This document shows, piece after piece, positions 44,651 to 53,938 of a DNA stretch of 64,000 bases. Every line of letters starts with the position of its first letter. The stretch's first letter is position 1. Origin of the DNA: an uncultured Alistipes sp. GTDB lineage: Bacteria; Bacteroidota; Bacteroidia; Bacteroidales; Rikenellaceae. The position numbers and the translations under genes are program-made. The stretch lies in NCBI GenBank assembly GCA_944323075.1, contig CALURC010000005.1, forward strand, positions 124,001-188,000, in the 5' to 3' direction. The notes beneath the pieces were generated by a model. That model was not told the origin of the DNA and did no database searches. It worked only from the letters and a program-made list of their open reading frames with translations.

Positions 44651-45152
44651 AGTAACGTTGATTACCGGAGGCGCCCGTTCGGGAAAGAGTTCGTTTGCAC
44701 AACGTATAGCCTTGGAGCATTCATCGAATCCGGTTTATTTGGCGACGTCTCGAGTTTGGGATGAGGAGCACAGACAACGTATCGAACGCCATAAGGCAGA
44801 CCGAGGTCCGCAATGGACTACGGTCGAGGAGGAGCTGGCGTTGAGTCAGCATGACTTTACCGGACGGACGGTCGTAGTGGATTGTGTAACGTTGTGGTGT
44901 ACCAATTTTTTTTACGATTTCGATTCAGACGTCAATCGGACACTTGAGGCTGTCTGTTCCGAGTTTGACCGTTTGGTAGAACAGGCGGCCGATCTGATTT
45001 TCGTGACGAATGAGATAGGATCGGGGGGTATATCTGCCGATGCTTGTCAGCGTCGTTTCTGTGATCTTCAGGGATGGGTCAATCAGCACATTGCCCGTGC
45101 AGCTGATGAAGTTTGGTGGATGGTTTCGGGAATACCAGTAAAAATTAAATAA
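44637..45152 (+). CDS. cobU: Adenosylcobinamide kinase / adenosylcobinamide-phosphate guanylyltransferase
   Basis: 171 residues: P-loop GGARSGKS (about 11-18), [15 protein letters not shown] with the GMP-accepting His, [20 protein letters not shown] and terminal SGIPVKIK. It phosphorylates adenosylcobinamide and activates it as GDP derivative for CobS. It overlaps the ATPase gene by 14 nt; cobT starts 1 nt later. Confidence 0.95.
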   Translation: MKRAKVTLITGGARSGKSSFAQRIALEHSSNPVYLATSRVWDEEHRQRIERHKADRGPQWTTVEEELALSQHDFTGRTVVVDCVTLWCTNFFYDFDSDVNRTLEAVCSEFDRLVEQAADLIFVTNEIGSGGISADACQRRFCDLQGWVNQHIARAADEVWWMVSGIPVKIK

Positions 45153-45153
45153 C

Positions 45154-46194
45154 ATGATGAGGAAATTTACAGTACAAGAGCCGGATCAGTCGATTCGTCC
45201 TGCACTTCAGAAAAAGATTGACAGTTTAACAAAACCGCTCGGATCGCTTGGACGGTTGGAAAAATTGGCAGTACAGGTGGGTGTGATCCAACAGACGTTG
45301 TCTCCAGAGTTGAAGGTGCCCTATAATATTGTCTTTGCGGGTGATCACGGTATTGCAGAAGAGGGGGTAAGCCTTTCACCGAAGGAGGTTACTGCTCAGA
45401 TGATTATTAATTTTTTGCGAGGAGGAGCCGGTATCAGTTTCCTGTGTCGGCAGCACGGTTTTCGCCTGAAGGTCGTCGATGCGGGAGTGGACGCCGATCT
45501 GCCAGAGGCGGAAGATTTGATTTCGATGAAGATTCGTAAAGGCACGCGCAACTATCTGGACGGTCCGGCCATGACGACTGAAGAGATGGAGCGGGCCATA
45601 GAATGCGGTGCTCAGATTGTGGACAAATGTCGCGAGGAGGGGTGTAATGTGATTTCTTTCGGAGAGATGGGTATAGCGAATACTTCGGCATCGTCGTTGT
45701 GGATGAGTTGTCTGACCGATACACCGTTGGAGGAGTGCGTCGGAGCCGGATGCGGTTTGGGTTCGGCCGGAGTTCGCCGGAAATGCCATGTGCTCAAGCA
45801 GGCCCTGAAAAACTATTCGGGCGATCGTTCGGTGGAGGACATTATGCGCTATTTCGGCGGCTACGAGATGGTGATGGCTGTCGGGGCGATGTTGCGTGCA
45901 GCGGAGACAGGAATGGTGATTCTGGTCGACGGCTTTATCATGACTAATTGTATGCTGGCTGCGTCGAAGATTGCTCCTGAAGTGCTCCATTATGCGGTTT
46001 TCGGGCATCGGGGCGATGAGGCGGCGCATGGACGGCTGTTGCAGATGCTTGGGGCAGAACCGTTGCTCGATCTCGGTCTGCGATTGGGAGAAGGAACTGG
46101 TGCCGTATGTGCTTATCCGATTCTTGACTCGGCTGTACGGATGATCAACGAGATGGCTACCTTCGAACAAGCGTCCGTTACGCAGTATTTTTAG
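45154..46194 (+). CDS. cobT: Nicotinate-nucleotide--dimethylbenzimidazole phosphoribosyltransferase
   Basis: 346 residues, full length. Family blocks: [51 protein letters not shown] and the catalytic region [19 protein letters not shown] with the conserved Glu. It activates the lower-ligand base (5,6-dimethylbenzimidazole or an analogue) as an alpha-ribotide for CobS. ATG at 45154 chosen; 45157 is equally possible. Confidence 0.95.
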   Translation: MMRKFTVQEPDQSIRPALQKKIDSLTKPLGSLGRLEKLAVQVGVIQQTLSPELKVPYNIVFAGDHGIAEEGVSLSPKEVTAQMIINFLRGGAGISFLCRQHGFRLKVVDAGVDADLPEAEDLISMKIRKGTRNYLDGPAMTTEEMERAIECGAQIVDKCREEGCNVISFGEMGIANTSASSLWMSCLTDTPLEECVGAGCGLGSAGVRRKCHVLKQALKNYSGDRSVEDIMRYFGGYEMVMAVGAMLRAAETGMVILVDGFIMTNCMLAASKIAPEVLHYAVFGHRGDEAAHGRLLQMLGAEPLLDLGLRLGEGTGAVCAYPILDSAVRMINEMATFEQASVTQYF

Positions 46195-46259
46195 TGAGAT
46201 ATAGGTGCTCGCTGAATGCGGCGAGAGAAATGAATAGGGAAATAGATAGAAAAGCGATC

Positions 46260-47009
46260 ATGAAGCAGATTTTAGCGGCTTTTATTTTTTTTACACGACT
46301 GCCTTTTTGGCGTATCGCGACGGTCCCAAACAAGTATTACGCCCGGGTAGTTGCTTATTGGCCCTTGACGGGATGGCTTACAGCTGCAGCAATGGCGGGA
46401 ACCATGTATGGAGCAGCTTTTCTTTGGCCTGCTCAGGTTGCGGTAGCGCTGGCGATTTTAGTTCGAGTACTGCTGACTGGAGCTCTGCATGAAGATGGAT
46501 TATCCGACTTTCTGGACGGTTTTGGTGGAGGTGCATCACCTAAGCAGACGCTCGATATCATGAAGGATTCCCGTACGGGAAGTTATGGAATCGTCGGTTT
46601 GATTCTCTACTTTTTGCTTCAGTTTGCCGTGTTGTCCTCTTTGCCGATCCTGGTATCGTGTATGGTTGTGCTTTGTGCTGATCCGTTTTGTAAATTTGCA
46701 GCCTCTATGACGATCAACGTTTTGCCTTATGCCCGTTCATCGGAGCAGAGTAAATCGGGTGTCGTATATCAGGCAATGCGCCCTTTTGAGCTTGCATTTT
46801 CAGCTGTTTCGGGAATTTTGCCTTTACTTTTATTTGCTTCCTCCGAATATTGGATTGCAGCATTGGCTCCGCTGTTGTGTTCCTGGTTTTTGATCCGATG
46901 GATGAAACGCCGTGTCGGAGGATATACGGGAGACTGTTGTGGAGCTTCATTCCTGATTTGTGAAGGGGTATTTTATTTGGCCTTTTCGGCGTTGTATTGG
47001 CTCGGGTGA
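46260..47009 (+). CDS. cobS: Adenosylcobinamide-GDP ribazoletransferase (cobalamin synthase)
   Basis: 249 residues when started at ATG 46260 (MKQILAAFIFFTRLP), which fits the family N-terminus; the frame is open upstream to 46194, so longer forms are possible. About six spans, with the catalytic GALHEDGLSDFLDGFGGG and DSRTGSYG blocks. It joins adenosylcobinamide-GDP and alpha-ribazole (phosphate) in the membrane. It overlaps cobC by 1 nt (TGATG). Confidence 0.93.
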   Translation: MKQILAAFIFFTRLPFWRIATVPNKYYARVVAYWPLTGWLTAAAMAGTMYGAAFLWPAQVAVALAILVRVLLTGALHEDGLSDFLDGFGGGASPKQTLDIMKDSRTGSYGIVGLILYFLLQFAVLSSLPILVSCMVVLCADPFCKFAASMTINVLPYARSSEQSKSGVVYQAMRPFELAFSAVSGILPLLLFASSEYWIAALAPLLCSWFLIRWMKRRVGGYTGDCCGASFLICEGVFYLAFSALYWLG

Positions 47010-47551
47010 TGCTGTTGATCTGTGTACGACATACGGCGGTTGCGGTACCGAAAGGGGTCTGTTACGGACGGACCGATGTGCCTTTGGCTGCTGATTTCGA
47101 ACAAGAGGCCGAAACGATCGCACAGAAGCTTCGAACGTACGCATTCGATACCTCCGATGCCGTATACACCAGTCCGTTGAACCGATGTACGCGGTTGGCC
47201 GATTTTTGCGGTTTCCCATGGGCCATACGCGATTCTCGACTTCTGGAAATGGACTTCGGAAGGTGGGAGATGCAACCGTGGCAAACGATTGACGATCCGG
47301 TTTTGAAAGTGTGGTTTGATGATTGGATTCATCAGCCGACTGCTGCAGGAGATTCTTTTATGGCGATGCTTTCTCGAGTAGGTACTTTTGTCGATGGATT
47401 ACGTGATAGAGCACACCGTCGAGTGTTGCTCTTTACACACGGTGGGGTAATCGCCTGTTTAAACGTGTTGTCTGGAGCGAACGAGCCGCAGAATGCTTTT
47501 CGTTCTTTGCCTTCTTGTGGAAGTGTTGTAGAGATAGAGATTGAAGATTAG
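47009..47551 (+). CDS. cobC: Alpha-ribazole phosphatase-type histidine phosphatase (CobC)
   Basis: 180 residues from ATG 47009, which overlaps the cobS stop. Histidine phosphatase fold with the phospho-His in CVRHTAV (RHT instead of RHG), YTSPLNRCTR, LEMDFGRWE and FTHGGVIACL. It removes the phosphate of alpha-ribazole-5'-phosphate or cobalamin-5'-phosphate, completing the pathway. It is the last gene of the riboswitch operon. Confidence 0.92.
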   Translation: MLLICVRHTAVAVPKGVCYGRTDVPLAADFEQEAETIAQKLRTYAFDTSDAVYTSPLNRCTRLADFCGFPWAIRDSRLLEMDFGRWEMQPWQTIDDPVLKVWFDDWIHQPTAAGDSFMAMLSRVGTFVDGLRDRAHRRVLLFTHGGVIACLNVLSGANEPQNAFRSLPSCGSVVEIEIED

Positions 47552-47680
47552 TATATATTACATATACATACCTTTCCTTGTAAGGAGTAGTATTTAGGAT
47601 CGTCGTTATTTGCGGAGAAGGCAAGAAGGTATGGAGGATGACGTTTCTTTGTGTATGTAAACGGTATATCTGAAAAGTAA

Positions 47681-47707
47681 AAGGTCGATAACTATGTTAT
47701 CGACCTT
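47681..47707. terminator. Perfect hairpin between cobC and tRNA-Arg, bidirectional terminator
   Basis: AAGGTCGATAAC (47681-47692) and GTTATCGACCTT (47696-47707) pair perfectly around TAT. A/T runs on both sides let it end the cobalamin operon (plus) and the tRNA-Arg transcript (minus). Confidence 0.85.
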
Positions 47708-47713
47708 TTACTG

Positions 47714-47785
47714 TGGTTCTACCAGGACTCGAACCTGGATTTAAAGTTTAGGAAACTTCCGTTCTATCCCTTGAACTATAGAACC
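47714..47785 (-). tRNA. tRNA-Arg (anticodon CCT)
   Basis: On the minus strand a complete cloverleaf: acceptor GGTTCTA/TAGAACC, D stem GTTC/GAAC, anticodon stem GAAGT/ACTTT with loop TTCCTAA (anticodon CCT), T stem CAGG/CCTG with TTCGAGT loop. CCA is not encoded. It reads AGG codons. It lies 64 nt downstream of fabH, so it might share its transcript. Confidence 0.93.
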
Positions 47786-47849
47786 GAGCGGTTCATTTCC
47801 TTATTGTGTACGATAGCGGAATGTGGCCGCCACGAGAATAGAGTAGAGT

Positions 47850-48863
47850 CTATTTCGAGAAATCACCTCCGTCATAGGCCCATTTTACGTAGATGGCGCC
47901 CCATGTATAACCACCGCCGAATGCCGCGAGAATCAGGTTGTCGTTTTTCTTTAAACGTGATTCGTAATCCCACAAGCACAAAGGAATCGTTGCAGCCGTC
48001 GTGTTTCCGAACTTGTTGATGTTGATCATGCATTTTTCACGCGGAAGTCCCATTCTGTGTGCTGTTGCCTCGATAATCCGCAAGTTGGCCTGATGCGGTA
48101 CCAAATAGGTGATGTCGTCCGCCGTCAGTTTATTACGTTCCATGATCTCGACAGCCGTGTCAGCCATGTTGGATACAGCTGCTTTAAACACCGGCTGTCC
48201 CTCCTGGTATACGTAATGCCAGTTGTTATCAACAGTCTCATGAGAAGCAGGGTAGGCTGAACCACCGGCTTTCATGTAGAGGTGTTGTCCGCCGCTTCCG
48301 TCTGAATGTAGAATTGCATCCTGAACACCTAAGCCTTGGTCAGAAGGCTCGAGCAGAACAGCTGCAGCGCCATCTCCAAAGATCGGGCAAGTATTCCGGT
48401 CGTTGTAGTTAATGATCGAGGACATTTTGTCAGCTCCGACTACGATAATTTTCTTCATGGCGCCAGCTTCGATATATTTCGAAGCGGTTGTCAGCGCAAA
48501 CAAGAAACCGCTGCATGCAGCTGATAAGTCGAATCCGAACGCTTTTTTGAGACCTGTTTTGTAGCAGATCAGGTTGGCTGTCGAGGGGAAGAACATGTCG
48601 GGCGTTACAGTCGCGCAGATGAGCATTTCGACGTCCAGTGGATCCGTATTGGTTTTTTCGAGCAGATCTCTCACTGCTCTTTCCCCCATATAAGAGGTTC
48701 CGAGTCCTTCGCCTTTTAAAATGTGTCGTGTTTTGATACCGATGCGCGACATGATCCATTCGTCGGACGTGTCGACCATCTTGCTTAATTCGATGTTATC
48801 CAGAATGTAATCGGGCAGATATGCACCGACACCTGTTATTGCTGCGGTTTTCTTTGTTGCCAT
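47850..48863 (-). CDS. fabH: 3-oxoacyl-ACP synthase III
   Basis: 337 residues. Catalytic triad: Cys in [11 protein letters not shown], His in [10 protein letters not shown], Asn in [11 protein letters not shown]; substrate loop [17 protein letters not shown] near the N-terminus. It condenses acetyl-CoA with malonyl-ACP to start fatty-acid synthesis. It overlaps the plsX stop by one nucleotide and is the last protein gene of the DUF177-rpmF-plsX-fabH operon. Confidence 0.96.
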   Translation of the reverse strand: MATKKTAAITGVGAYLPDYILDNIELSKMVDTSDEWIMSRIGIKTRHILKGEGLGTSYMGERAVRDLLEKTNTDPLDVEMLICATVTPDMFFPSTANLICYKTGLKKAFGFDLSAACSGFLFALTTASKYIEAGAMKKIIVVGADKMSSIINYNDRNTCPIFGDGAAAVLLEPSDQGLGVQDAILHSDGSGGQHLYMKAGGSAYPASHETVDNNWHYVYQEGQPVFKAAVSNMADTAVEIMERNKLTADDITYLVPHQANLRIIEATAHRMGLPREKCMININKFGNTTAATIPLCLWDYESRLKKNDNLILAAFGGGYTWGAIYVKWAYDGGDFSK

Positions 48864-49807
48864 TAACTAAATCTTTCTCGTAGTTTGGAATCCAATTGTG
48901 CTTTGATCGTTTTTTCGGTCTGCAGCACCATGTTCTTGATGGCTTCAGCACTCGAACAGCCGTGCCCGATGATTACGGGGGCGTTGATTCCCAGAACGGG
49001 TGTGCCTCCTACCGTTTCGTAATTGAGCTTGTTGAAATAGCTTCCTTTAAGTCCGTCCTTAAGGGCGACGATGTAGACCCCTTCGATCTGCTTGATGATC
49101 GTATTGCCGACGAAACCGTCACAAACCACGACATCGGCAACGTCTCCGGTAAACAGATGTTTTGCTTCGATGTTTCCGACGAAGTTAAAGTCATTGCAGG
49201 CCGCCATCATTTCGTATGCTGCTTTGGTTTGTTGGTTTCCTTTCTCTTTTTCTTCACCGATGTTGAGCAGGGCCACGCGGGGATTTTTTTTGTGCATAAC
49301 GCCTTGTGCATAGAAGTTGCCGATGATTCCATACTGGCAGAGCACTTCGGGTTTGCAGTCGACGTTCAATCCCACGTCAAGCAACATGACTTCGCTTCCA
49401 TCGATCGTAGGGATGACCGACGAAATGGCCGGACGAATGATTCCTTCGATCTGTTTGACGGTGCACATGCAGCCTACCATCATTGCTCCAGTACTTCCTG
49501 CGCTGGCGAAGCCGTCAATTTTTTTCTCCATCAGATACCGGAAACCGAGTGCGATACTCGAGTTCGGTTTCTGGCGGAAAGCTTGAGAAGGGTTATCGCC
49601 CATCTCAATTACTTCGGTCGTATGTACGATTTCGAACGTATCGGCCGGACAGTTTTCCTGAGCGAGGATCTCTTCTATGCGCTGCTTATCGCCGAACAAA
49701 ACGATTTTGCTCTCCTTGTCGATCAGTTGGGACGCTTTTACAGCTCCCGATACTACGGCTTGCGGAGCATAATCACCACCCATTGCATCAATTCCTATTT
49801 TCGTCAT
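48863..49807 (-). CDS. plsX: Phosphate acyltransferase PlsX
   Basis: 314 residues with the family N-terminus [26 protein letters not shown] and [10 protein letters not shown]. It converts acyl-ACP to acyl-phosphate for phospholipid synthesis. It starts 24 nt after rpmF and is coupled to fabH, the usual bacterial gene order. Confidence 0.96.
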   Translation of the reverse strand: MTKIGIDAMGGDYAPQAVVSGAVKASQLIDKESKIVLFGDKQRIEEILAQENCPADTFEIVHTTEVIEMGDNPSQAFRQKPNSSIALGFRYLMEKKIDGFASAGSTGAMMVGCMCTVKQIEGIIRPAISSVIPTIDGSEVMLLDVGLNVDCKPEVLCQYGIIGNFYAQGVMHKKNPRVALLNIGEEKEKGNQQTKAAYEMMAACNDFNFVGNIEAKHLFTGDVADVVVCDGFVGNTIIKQIEGVYIVALKDGLKGSYFNKLNYETVGGTPVLGINAPVIIGHGCSSAEAIKNMVLQTEKTIKAQLDSKLRERFS

Positions 49808-49831
49808 AGCCGTATGACTTTTAGGAGTGAG

Positions 49832-50014
49832 CTATTCGGCTTTCTTTTCGATGGCTACACGGCCTCTGTAGTAACCGCATTCGGGGCAAACCCGGTGGTA
49901 GAGCACAGGTGCGCCGCAGTTAGAACAAGTAGCTACGGTAGGTGCTTCGGCTTTGTAATGCGTTCTTCTCTTGTCACGTCTCGTGCTGGAGACTTTATGT
50001 TTAGGATGTGCCAT
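49832..50014 (-). CDS. rpmF: 50S ribosomal protein L32
   Basis: 60 residues with the [18 protein letters not shown]-terminus and the CSNCG...CPECG zinc-ribbon pair near the C-terminus. The zinc-binding (C+) form of L32. It lies 80 nt downstream of the DUF177 gene and 24 nt upstream of plsX. Confidence 0.96.
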   Translation of the reverse strand: MAHPKHKVSSTRRDKRRTHYKAEAPTVATCSNCGAPVLYHRVCPECGYYRGRVAIEKKAE

Positions 50015-50094
50015 TTTAAAAAAATGTTTATAACTGTTAGTATTTCAATCTTTTTTCTGACGAACATCGGTTTCGAAAAACGATGTTCGACGAT

Positions 50095-50646
50095 TTATTC
50101 TTCCATTTTTTGTTTTAGTGCTTCGAGTTCTTTCTGGAAGGAGCTGGTTTCTTCGTCGTGGACGATTTTTTCGAACTCCTCTTCGGTTACGATACTGAAG
50201 CGGACCAGCATATCGGGATCACATCCACTTTTGCCATTTTCGTCTGTCGGATGGACTCGCTGATAAGGCAAGCTCAGGCAGATGCTTTCATAGATATACT
50301 GAGCCAAGTTAATCTCCGTTTCGGCCGGACTGATCCACATCACTTCGCCGTCGCTTTCGTCTTGTGTTTCGGAGAAACGGACGACGAGCCGGCCCGTGTA
50401 GTCGATCGGCATCATGAACTCTCCCAGGCATCGGTCGCACGTCACTGCCACTTCGCCTTTGATTCCGAAATCGAGGGTCAATAGATGACTCTGTTTGTCG
50501 AGATCGACCGAAATGTCGGCATGACCTTTATGTATTTCCGAATCTTCGAAAGCATCGAAGAAACGGTCGTCCACCGAGAAGTCGAAGTGGTGTTTCCCTA
50601 TACTCAGGCCTTTATAGGCGATCGAATATTTTCCCAGTATGTTCAT
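50095..50646 (-). CDS. DUF177 (YceD-type) protein
   Basis: 183 residues. The CDRCLGEFMMPI segment fits the conserved Cys pair of DUF177 (PF02620), which nearly always precedes rpmF; homologues affect 23S rRNA accumulation. The C-terminus is acidic. First gene of the operon, with a consensus promoter at 50666-50697. Confidence 0.88.
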   Translation of the reverse strand: MNILGKYSIAYKGLSIGKHHFDFSVDDRFFDAFEDSEIHKGHADISVDLDKQSHLLTLDFGIKGEVAVTCDRCLGEFMMPIDYTGRLVVRFSETQDESDGEVMWISPAETEINLAQYIYESICLSLPYQRVHPTDENGKSGCDPDMLVRFSIVTEEEFEKIVHDEETSSFQKELEALKQKMEE

Positions 50647-50665
50647 ATTGAGCCGAAACAGTGTG

Positions 50666-50697
50666 CAAAGGTATATAATATTAACGGAATTGCCAAA
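50666..50697 (-). promoter_or_regulatory. Promoter of the DUF177-rpmF-plsX-fabH operon
   Basis: On the minus strand TTTG (50694-50697), 20 nt, TACCTTTG (50666-50673): full consensus match, 19 nt before the start codon. Confidence 0.8.
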
Positions 50698-50761
50698 CCT
50701 AAATTATATTAATAGATCAGAACTTATTGTCGAAAAAGATGGATAATTCGTGTTTCTGAGT

Positions 50762-51784
50762 TTATTTTGAGTTTTTTGTCGAGGTTCTTTTCGGTTCGAT
50801 GGCTTGGGCGATCATCGACAAATCGCACAATGCAACTGCCATAGCAGCCTCGATAACGACAGGGGCCCGCAGGGCTATGCAAGCATCGTGTCGTCCTTTG
50901 ATAATCAGTGGTTCGGGTTTTCCGGTTTCGAGGTTGAGCGTAACCTGTTGCGAAGATATGCTGGCCGTTGGTTTGATAGCGACACGGGCAATGATCGGGT
51001 TGCCGTTGGTGATACCACCGACAATACCTCCGGCATTGTTGGTTGCGGTGGTTCCGTCTGGGGAGAGAATAGCATCGTTGTGCTCACTGCCTCTCATGCG
51101 GGCGGCTTCGAAACCCATTCCGAACTCAACGCCGCGAACGGCCGGAATAGAAAAAAACAGGTGGCTCATGATACTTTCTGCCGAATCGAAAAAGGGTTCA
51201 CCCCATGTCGGAGGGACTCCGGTTGCCGTACATTCGATAATGCCTCCCACCGAATCTTGGGCACGGAGTGCTTCTTCGACGATTTTGGGAAAATCGTCCG
51301 GGTTGTTACACGAATCGATTTCAACGATACGGCTCTCTATTTTGATCTTCTTGTTCAAGATTTTCTTTGCTACAACCCCGGCAGCGACGAGGGCGAGGGT
51401 CAGTCGACCCGAAAAGTGTCCTCCTCCACGATAGTCGGCAAAACCACCGAATTTCTGCAGTGCGACCCAGTCAGCATGAGAAGGGCGCGGCTGTACGATC
51501 AGGTTACGGTAGTCATCCGAACGTGTATTTTCGTTTCGAAACAGTATGGTCAGCGGCGCTCCGGTGGTATGTCCGTCAAAGACACCACTAATCAGTTGCG
51601 GTGTGTCGCTCTCCTTACGAGGTGTTGTGCCGCGTTTGCCGCTTTTGCGACGTGCAAGGTCTTTTGTGAATGAATCTTCGTTGAGTTCGATGCCCGCAGG
51701 GACTCCGTCGAGGATTACTCCGACGGCTTCACCGTGAGATTCTCCGAATATGGAAACTCTGAATAATCTTCCGAAACTGTTCAT
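50762..51784 (-). CDS. aroC: Chorismate synthase
   Basis: 340 residues (slightly shorter than the usual 350-360). Family signatures: GESHGEAVGVILDGVPAG near the N-terminus, RPSHADW and GGGHFSGRLT in the middle, and GRHDACIALRAPVVIEA near the C-terminus. FMN-dependent conversion of EPSP to chorismate, the last common step of aromatic synthesis. Third gene of lptB-aroA-aroC, 61 nt after aroA. Confidence 0.96.
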   Translation of the reverse strand: MNSFGRLFRVSIFGESHGEAVGVILDGVPAGIELNEDSFTKDLARRKSGKRGTTPRKESDTPQLISGVFDGHTTGAPLTILFRNENTRSDDYRNLIVQPRPSHADWVALQKFGGFADYRGGGHFSGRLTLALVAAGVVAKKILNKKIKIESRIVEIDSCNNPDDFPKIVEEALRAQDSVGGIIECTATGVPPTWGEPFFDSAESIMSHLFFSIPAVRGVEFGMGFEAARMRGSEHNDAILSPDGTTATNNAGGIVGGITNGNPIIARVAIKPTASISSQQVTLNLETGKPEPLIIKGRHDACIALRAPVVIEAAMAVALCDLSMIAQAIEPKRTSTKNSK

Positions 51785-51845
51785 GATAGAGTATTTTAAT
51801 GAGGAATGGCCCCAGAATGGGTATTACTCCTTGGTCGGTAAACGT

Positions 51846-53093
51846 TTATATGGGGTGGCTTAGTGTGTCGAGATCCTCCCAAAATTCCGGATAGGATTTG
51901 TCGACCGCATTTGCGTTGAGTATGGTGATCTGATTATCACAGGTCAGGGCGGAAACGGCAGCAGCCATTGCGATACGGTGGTCGTTGTAGCTCTCTACCG
52001 TGGCGCTGTGGATTGGTCCTCCGGTGATCTGCATCAGATCATCGGTCTCGATGTCCGTTTGAATGCCCATTCGGGTAAAAGTGTCCGCTATGGTCTGGGC
52101 CCGGTTGCTCTCCTTGTGGGTTAATCGGTGCGTGCCGCGGATCGTTGAGGTTCCCTCGCAGTTGGCCGCCAGAGCTGCCAATGCCGGAAACAGATCGGGG
52201 CAATGCGTCGCATCGAACTGGAAGGCGTGCAGCTTGTTTTTTCTTACAGTGACCGAATCGGTTGTCGTAATGATTTCGGCTCCGGCACGGGTCAAGGCAT
52301 CGATGATGGCCGTATCGGCTTGCAGCGACAGTGGGTTAAGGTTGTGGATGGTCACTTCGCCTGATACCGCACCGGCTACCAACAGGCAAGAGGCTCCACT
52401 CCAGTCACCCTCGATGTTGTATCGTATGGGGCGGTATTGCTGTCCGCCCTTGATGTAGAACTGTTGGTAGTCGTTGTGTTGGATATCGATGTCGAACTCT
52501 TTCAGAAGGCCGATGGTCATATCGATGTAGGGACGGCTCCGTAGATTCTCCACCGTCAGGATTGTGTCTTGTTCGACAGTCGGAAGGGTCATCAGCAGTC
52601 CGGTGATGAATTGCGAACTGAGTGAGCCGTCGACCGTAATGTTCCCTCCATGCATGGGGCCGCAGATGCGGATCGGTAGATAACCGTCGTTTGATGAGGT
52701 GTGGGCACCCAAGGCGTTGAGCGGACCTTCCATCATGGCGATCGGACGTTTCATGATTGAACCTGTTCCGGATAGGGTGATCTCTTTGTCGCACAGGGCG
52801 GTAATGGGGGTGAACAGTCGGGTAGCCAGCCCCGACTCTCCGATGTTGAGAGAAGCGCATTTCGGGTTTAAGCCACCTCGAATCGTGTAGGTATTGCCGT
52901 CTGAAGATATGGATGCACCGAGATCGGCGGCTACCTGTAGTGCGGCCCGTGTGTCGTTGCAGAGGATCATGTTCGTAAGGGTGGTCTCTCCCTTGCATAA
53001 AAGTGCGGCGGCAACGGCCCGTTGTGCATAACTTTTCGATGGAGGAGCGGTGATCGCACCTCCGGCTTTTCCTCGTTGTATGGTTTTGTTCAT
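51846..53093 (-). CDS. aroA: 3-phosphoshikimate 1-carboxyvinyltransferase (EPSP synthase)
   Basis: 415 residues. Two-domain fold with APPSKSYAQRA near the N-terminus, GESGLATR in the place of the common GNAGTAxR loop, DGSLSSQFITGLLMTLP, and SYNDHRIAMAAAV near the end. The GESGL loop differs from the class I type that binds glyphosate tightly and occurs in Bacteroidota enzymes. It starts 11 nt after lptB and is co-transcribed with aroC. Confidence 0.95.
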   Translation of the reverse strand: MNKTIQRGKAGGAITAPPSKSYAQRAVAAALLCKGETTLTNMILCNDTRAALQVAADLGASISSDGNTYTIRGGLNPKCASLNIGESGLATRLFTPITALCDKEITLSGTGSIMKRPIAMMEGPLNALGAHTSSNDGYLPIRICGPMHGGNITVDGSLSSQFITGLLMTLPTVEQDTILTVENLRSRPYIDMTIGLLKEFDIDIQHNDYQQFYIKGGQQYRPIRYNIEGDWSGASCLLVAGAVSGEVTIHNLNPLSLQADTAIIDALTRAGAEIITTTDSVTVRKNKLHAFQFDATHCPDLFPALAALAANCEGTSTIRGTHRLTHKESNRAQTIADTFTRMGIQTDIETDDLMQITGGPIHSATVESYNDHRIAMAAAVSALTCDNQITILNANAVDKSYPEFWEDLDTLSHPI

Positions 53094-53104
53094 GGTATGT
53101 TTGA

Positions 53105-53827
53105 TCAGCGTAATTTGAAGTCTTGTCCCAAATAGACCTTACGGACCATTTCGTCGTTTGCCAAGTCTTCTGCCGAACCGGCTTTCAGAATACGGCCTTC
53201 GAAAAGCAGGTAGGTGCGGTCGGTGATTGACAGGGTTTCGTGAACGTTGTGGTCGGTTATGATGACTCCGATATTTTTGTCTTTCAGTGTAGCGACGATG
53301 CTTTGGATGTCTTCGACGGCGATCGGGTCGACTCCGGCGAAAGGTTCGTCGAGCAGGATGAATTTCGGGTTGATGGCTACGGCACGGGCGATCTCGGTCC
53401 GGCGGCGTTCACCTCCCGAGAGTTGGATTCCCAGACTTTTGCGGACCTTACTCAGCCGGAACTCCTCGATCAGATTTTCGAGCCGTTCCTTTTGGTACTC
53501 TTTGCTGAAATCGGTCATTTGCAGTACGGCCCGAATGTTGTCTTCGACCGAAAGTCTGCGGAATACGGAGGCCTCCTGTGCGAGATATCCTACGCCTTCT
53601 TGGGCTCTTCTGTATACGGGTTCCTTTGTCAGCTCTTTATTTTCGAGAAAAATGCTTCCTTCGTTTGGTTTGATCAGTCCGACAATCATGTAGAACGTCG
53701 TGGTTTTTCCGGCTCCGTTCGGTCCTAACAGTCCGACGATCTCTCCTTGGTTGACTTCAATCGATACGTGGTCCACAACCGTGCGGGTTTTGTATCGTTT
53801 GACCAGATCTTTCGTATATAATTTCAT
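53105..53827 (-). CDS. lptB: LPS export ABC transporter ATPase LptB
   Basis: 240 residues from ATG 53827; five more codons upstream are open but unlikely. Walker A GPNGAGKT (about 35-42), signature QLSGGERRR (about 137-145), Walker [17 protein letters not shown] and switch His in [10 protein letters not shown]. It drives lipopolysaccharide extraction with LptFG, which are not in the window. Divergent from recQ. Confidence 0.95.
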   Translation of the reverse strand: MKLYTKDLVKRYKTRTVVDHVSIEVNQGEIVGLLGPNGAGKTTTFYMIVGLIKPNEGSIFLENKELTKEPVYRRAQEGVGYLAQEASVFRRLSVEDNIRAVLQMTDFSKEYQKERLENLIEEFRLSKVRKSLGIQLSGGERRRTEIARAVAINPKFILLDEPFAGVDPIAVEDIQSIVATLKDKNIGVIITDHNVHETLSITDRTYLLFEGRILKAGSAEDLANDEMVRKVYLGQDFKLR

Positions 53828-53860
53828 AGATTCGGGGCGCAAAAGCGAAAAAAATTTTTA

Positions 53861-53868
53861 CAAAGTTA
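53861..53868 (-). promoter_or_regulatory. Putative -7 box of lptB-aroA-aroC
   Basis: TAACTTTG on the minus strand, about 34 nt before the lptB start; no clear -33 box. The same 110-nt region must hold the recQ promoter; only a degenerate TATCTTTC (53890-53897, plus) is seen. Confidence 0.4.
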
Positions 53869-53938
53869 GTTAAAATCGGAAATTATTCTTATCTTTCCTT
53901 TATTAAATAGGCGAGTTGATATATAATTTGAGGTTTAA

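Noticed and set aside
48896-50263. Plus-strand open frame of 455 codons
   Set aside because: It is exactly antisense to plsX, rpmF and DUF177, whose products show clear family motifs; the plus-strand translation is rich in Cys, Phe and Ser and has no domain.
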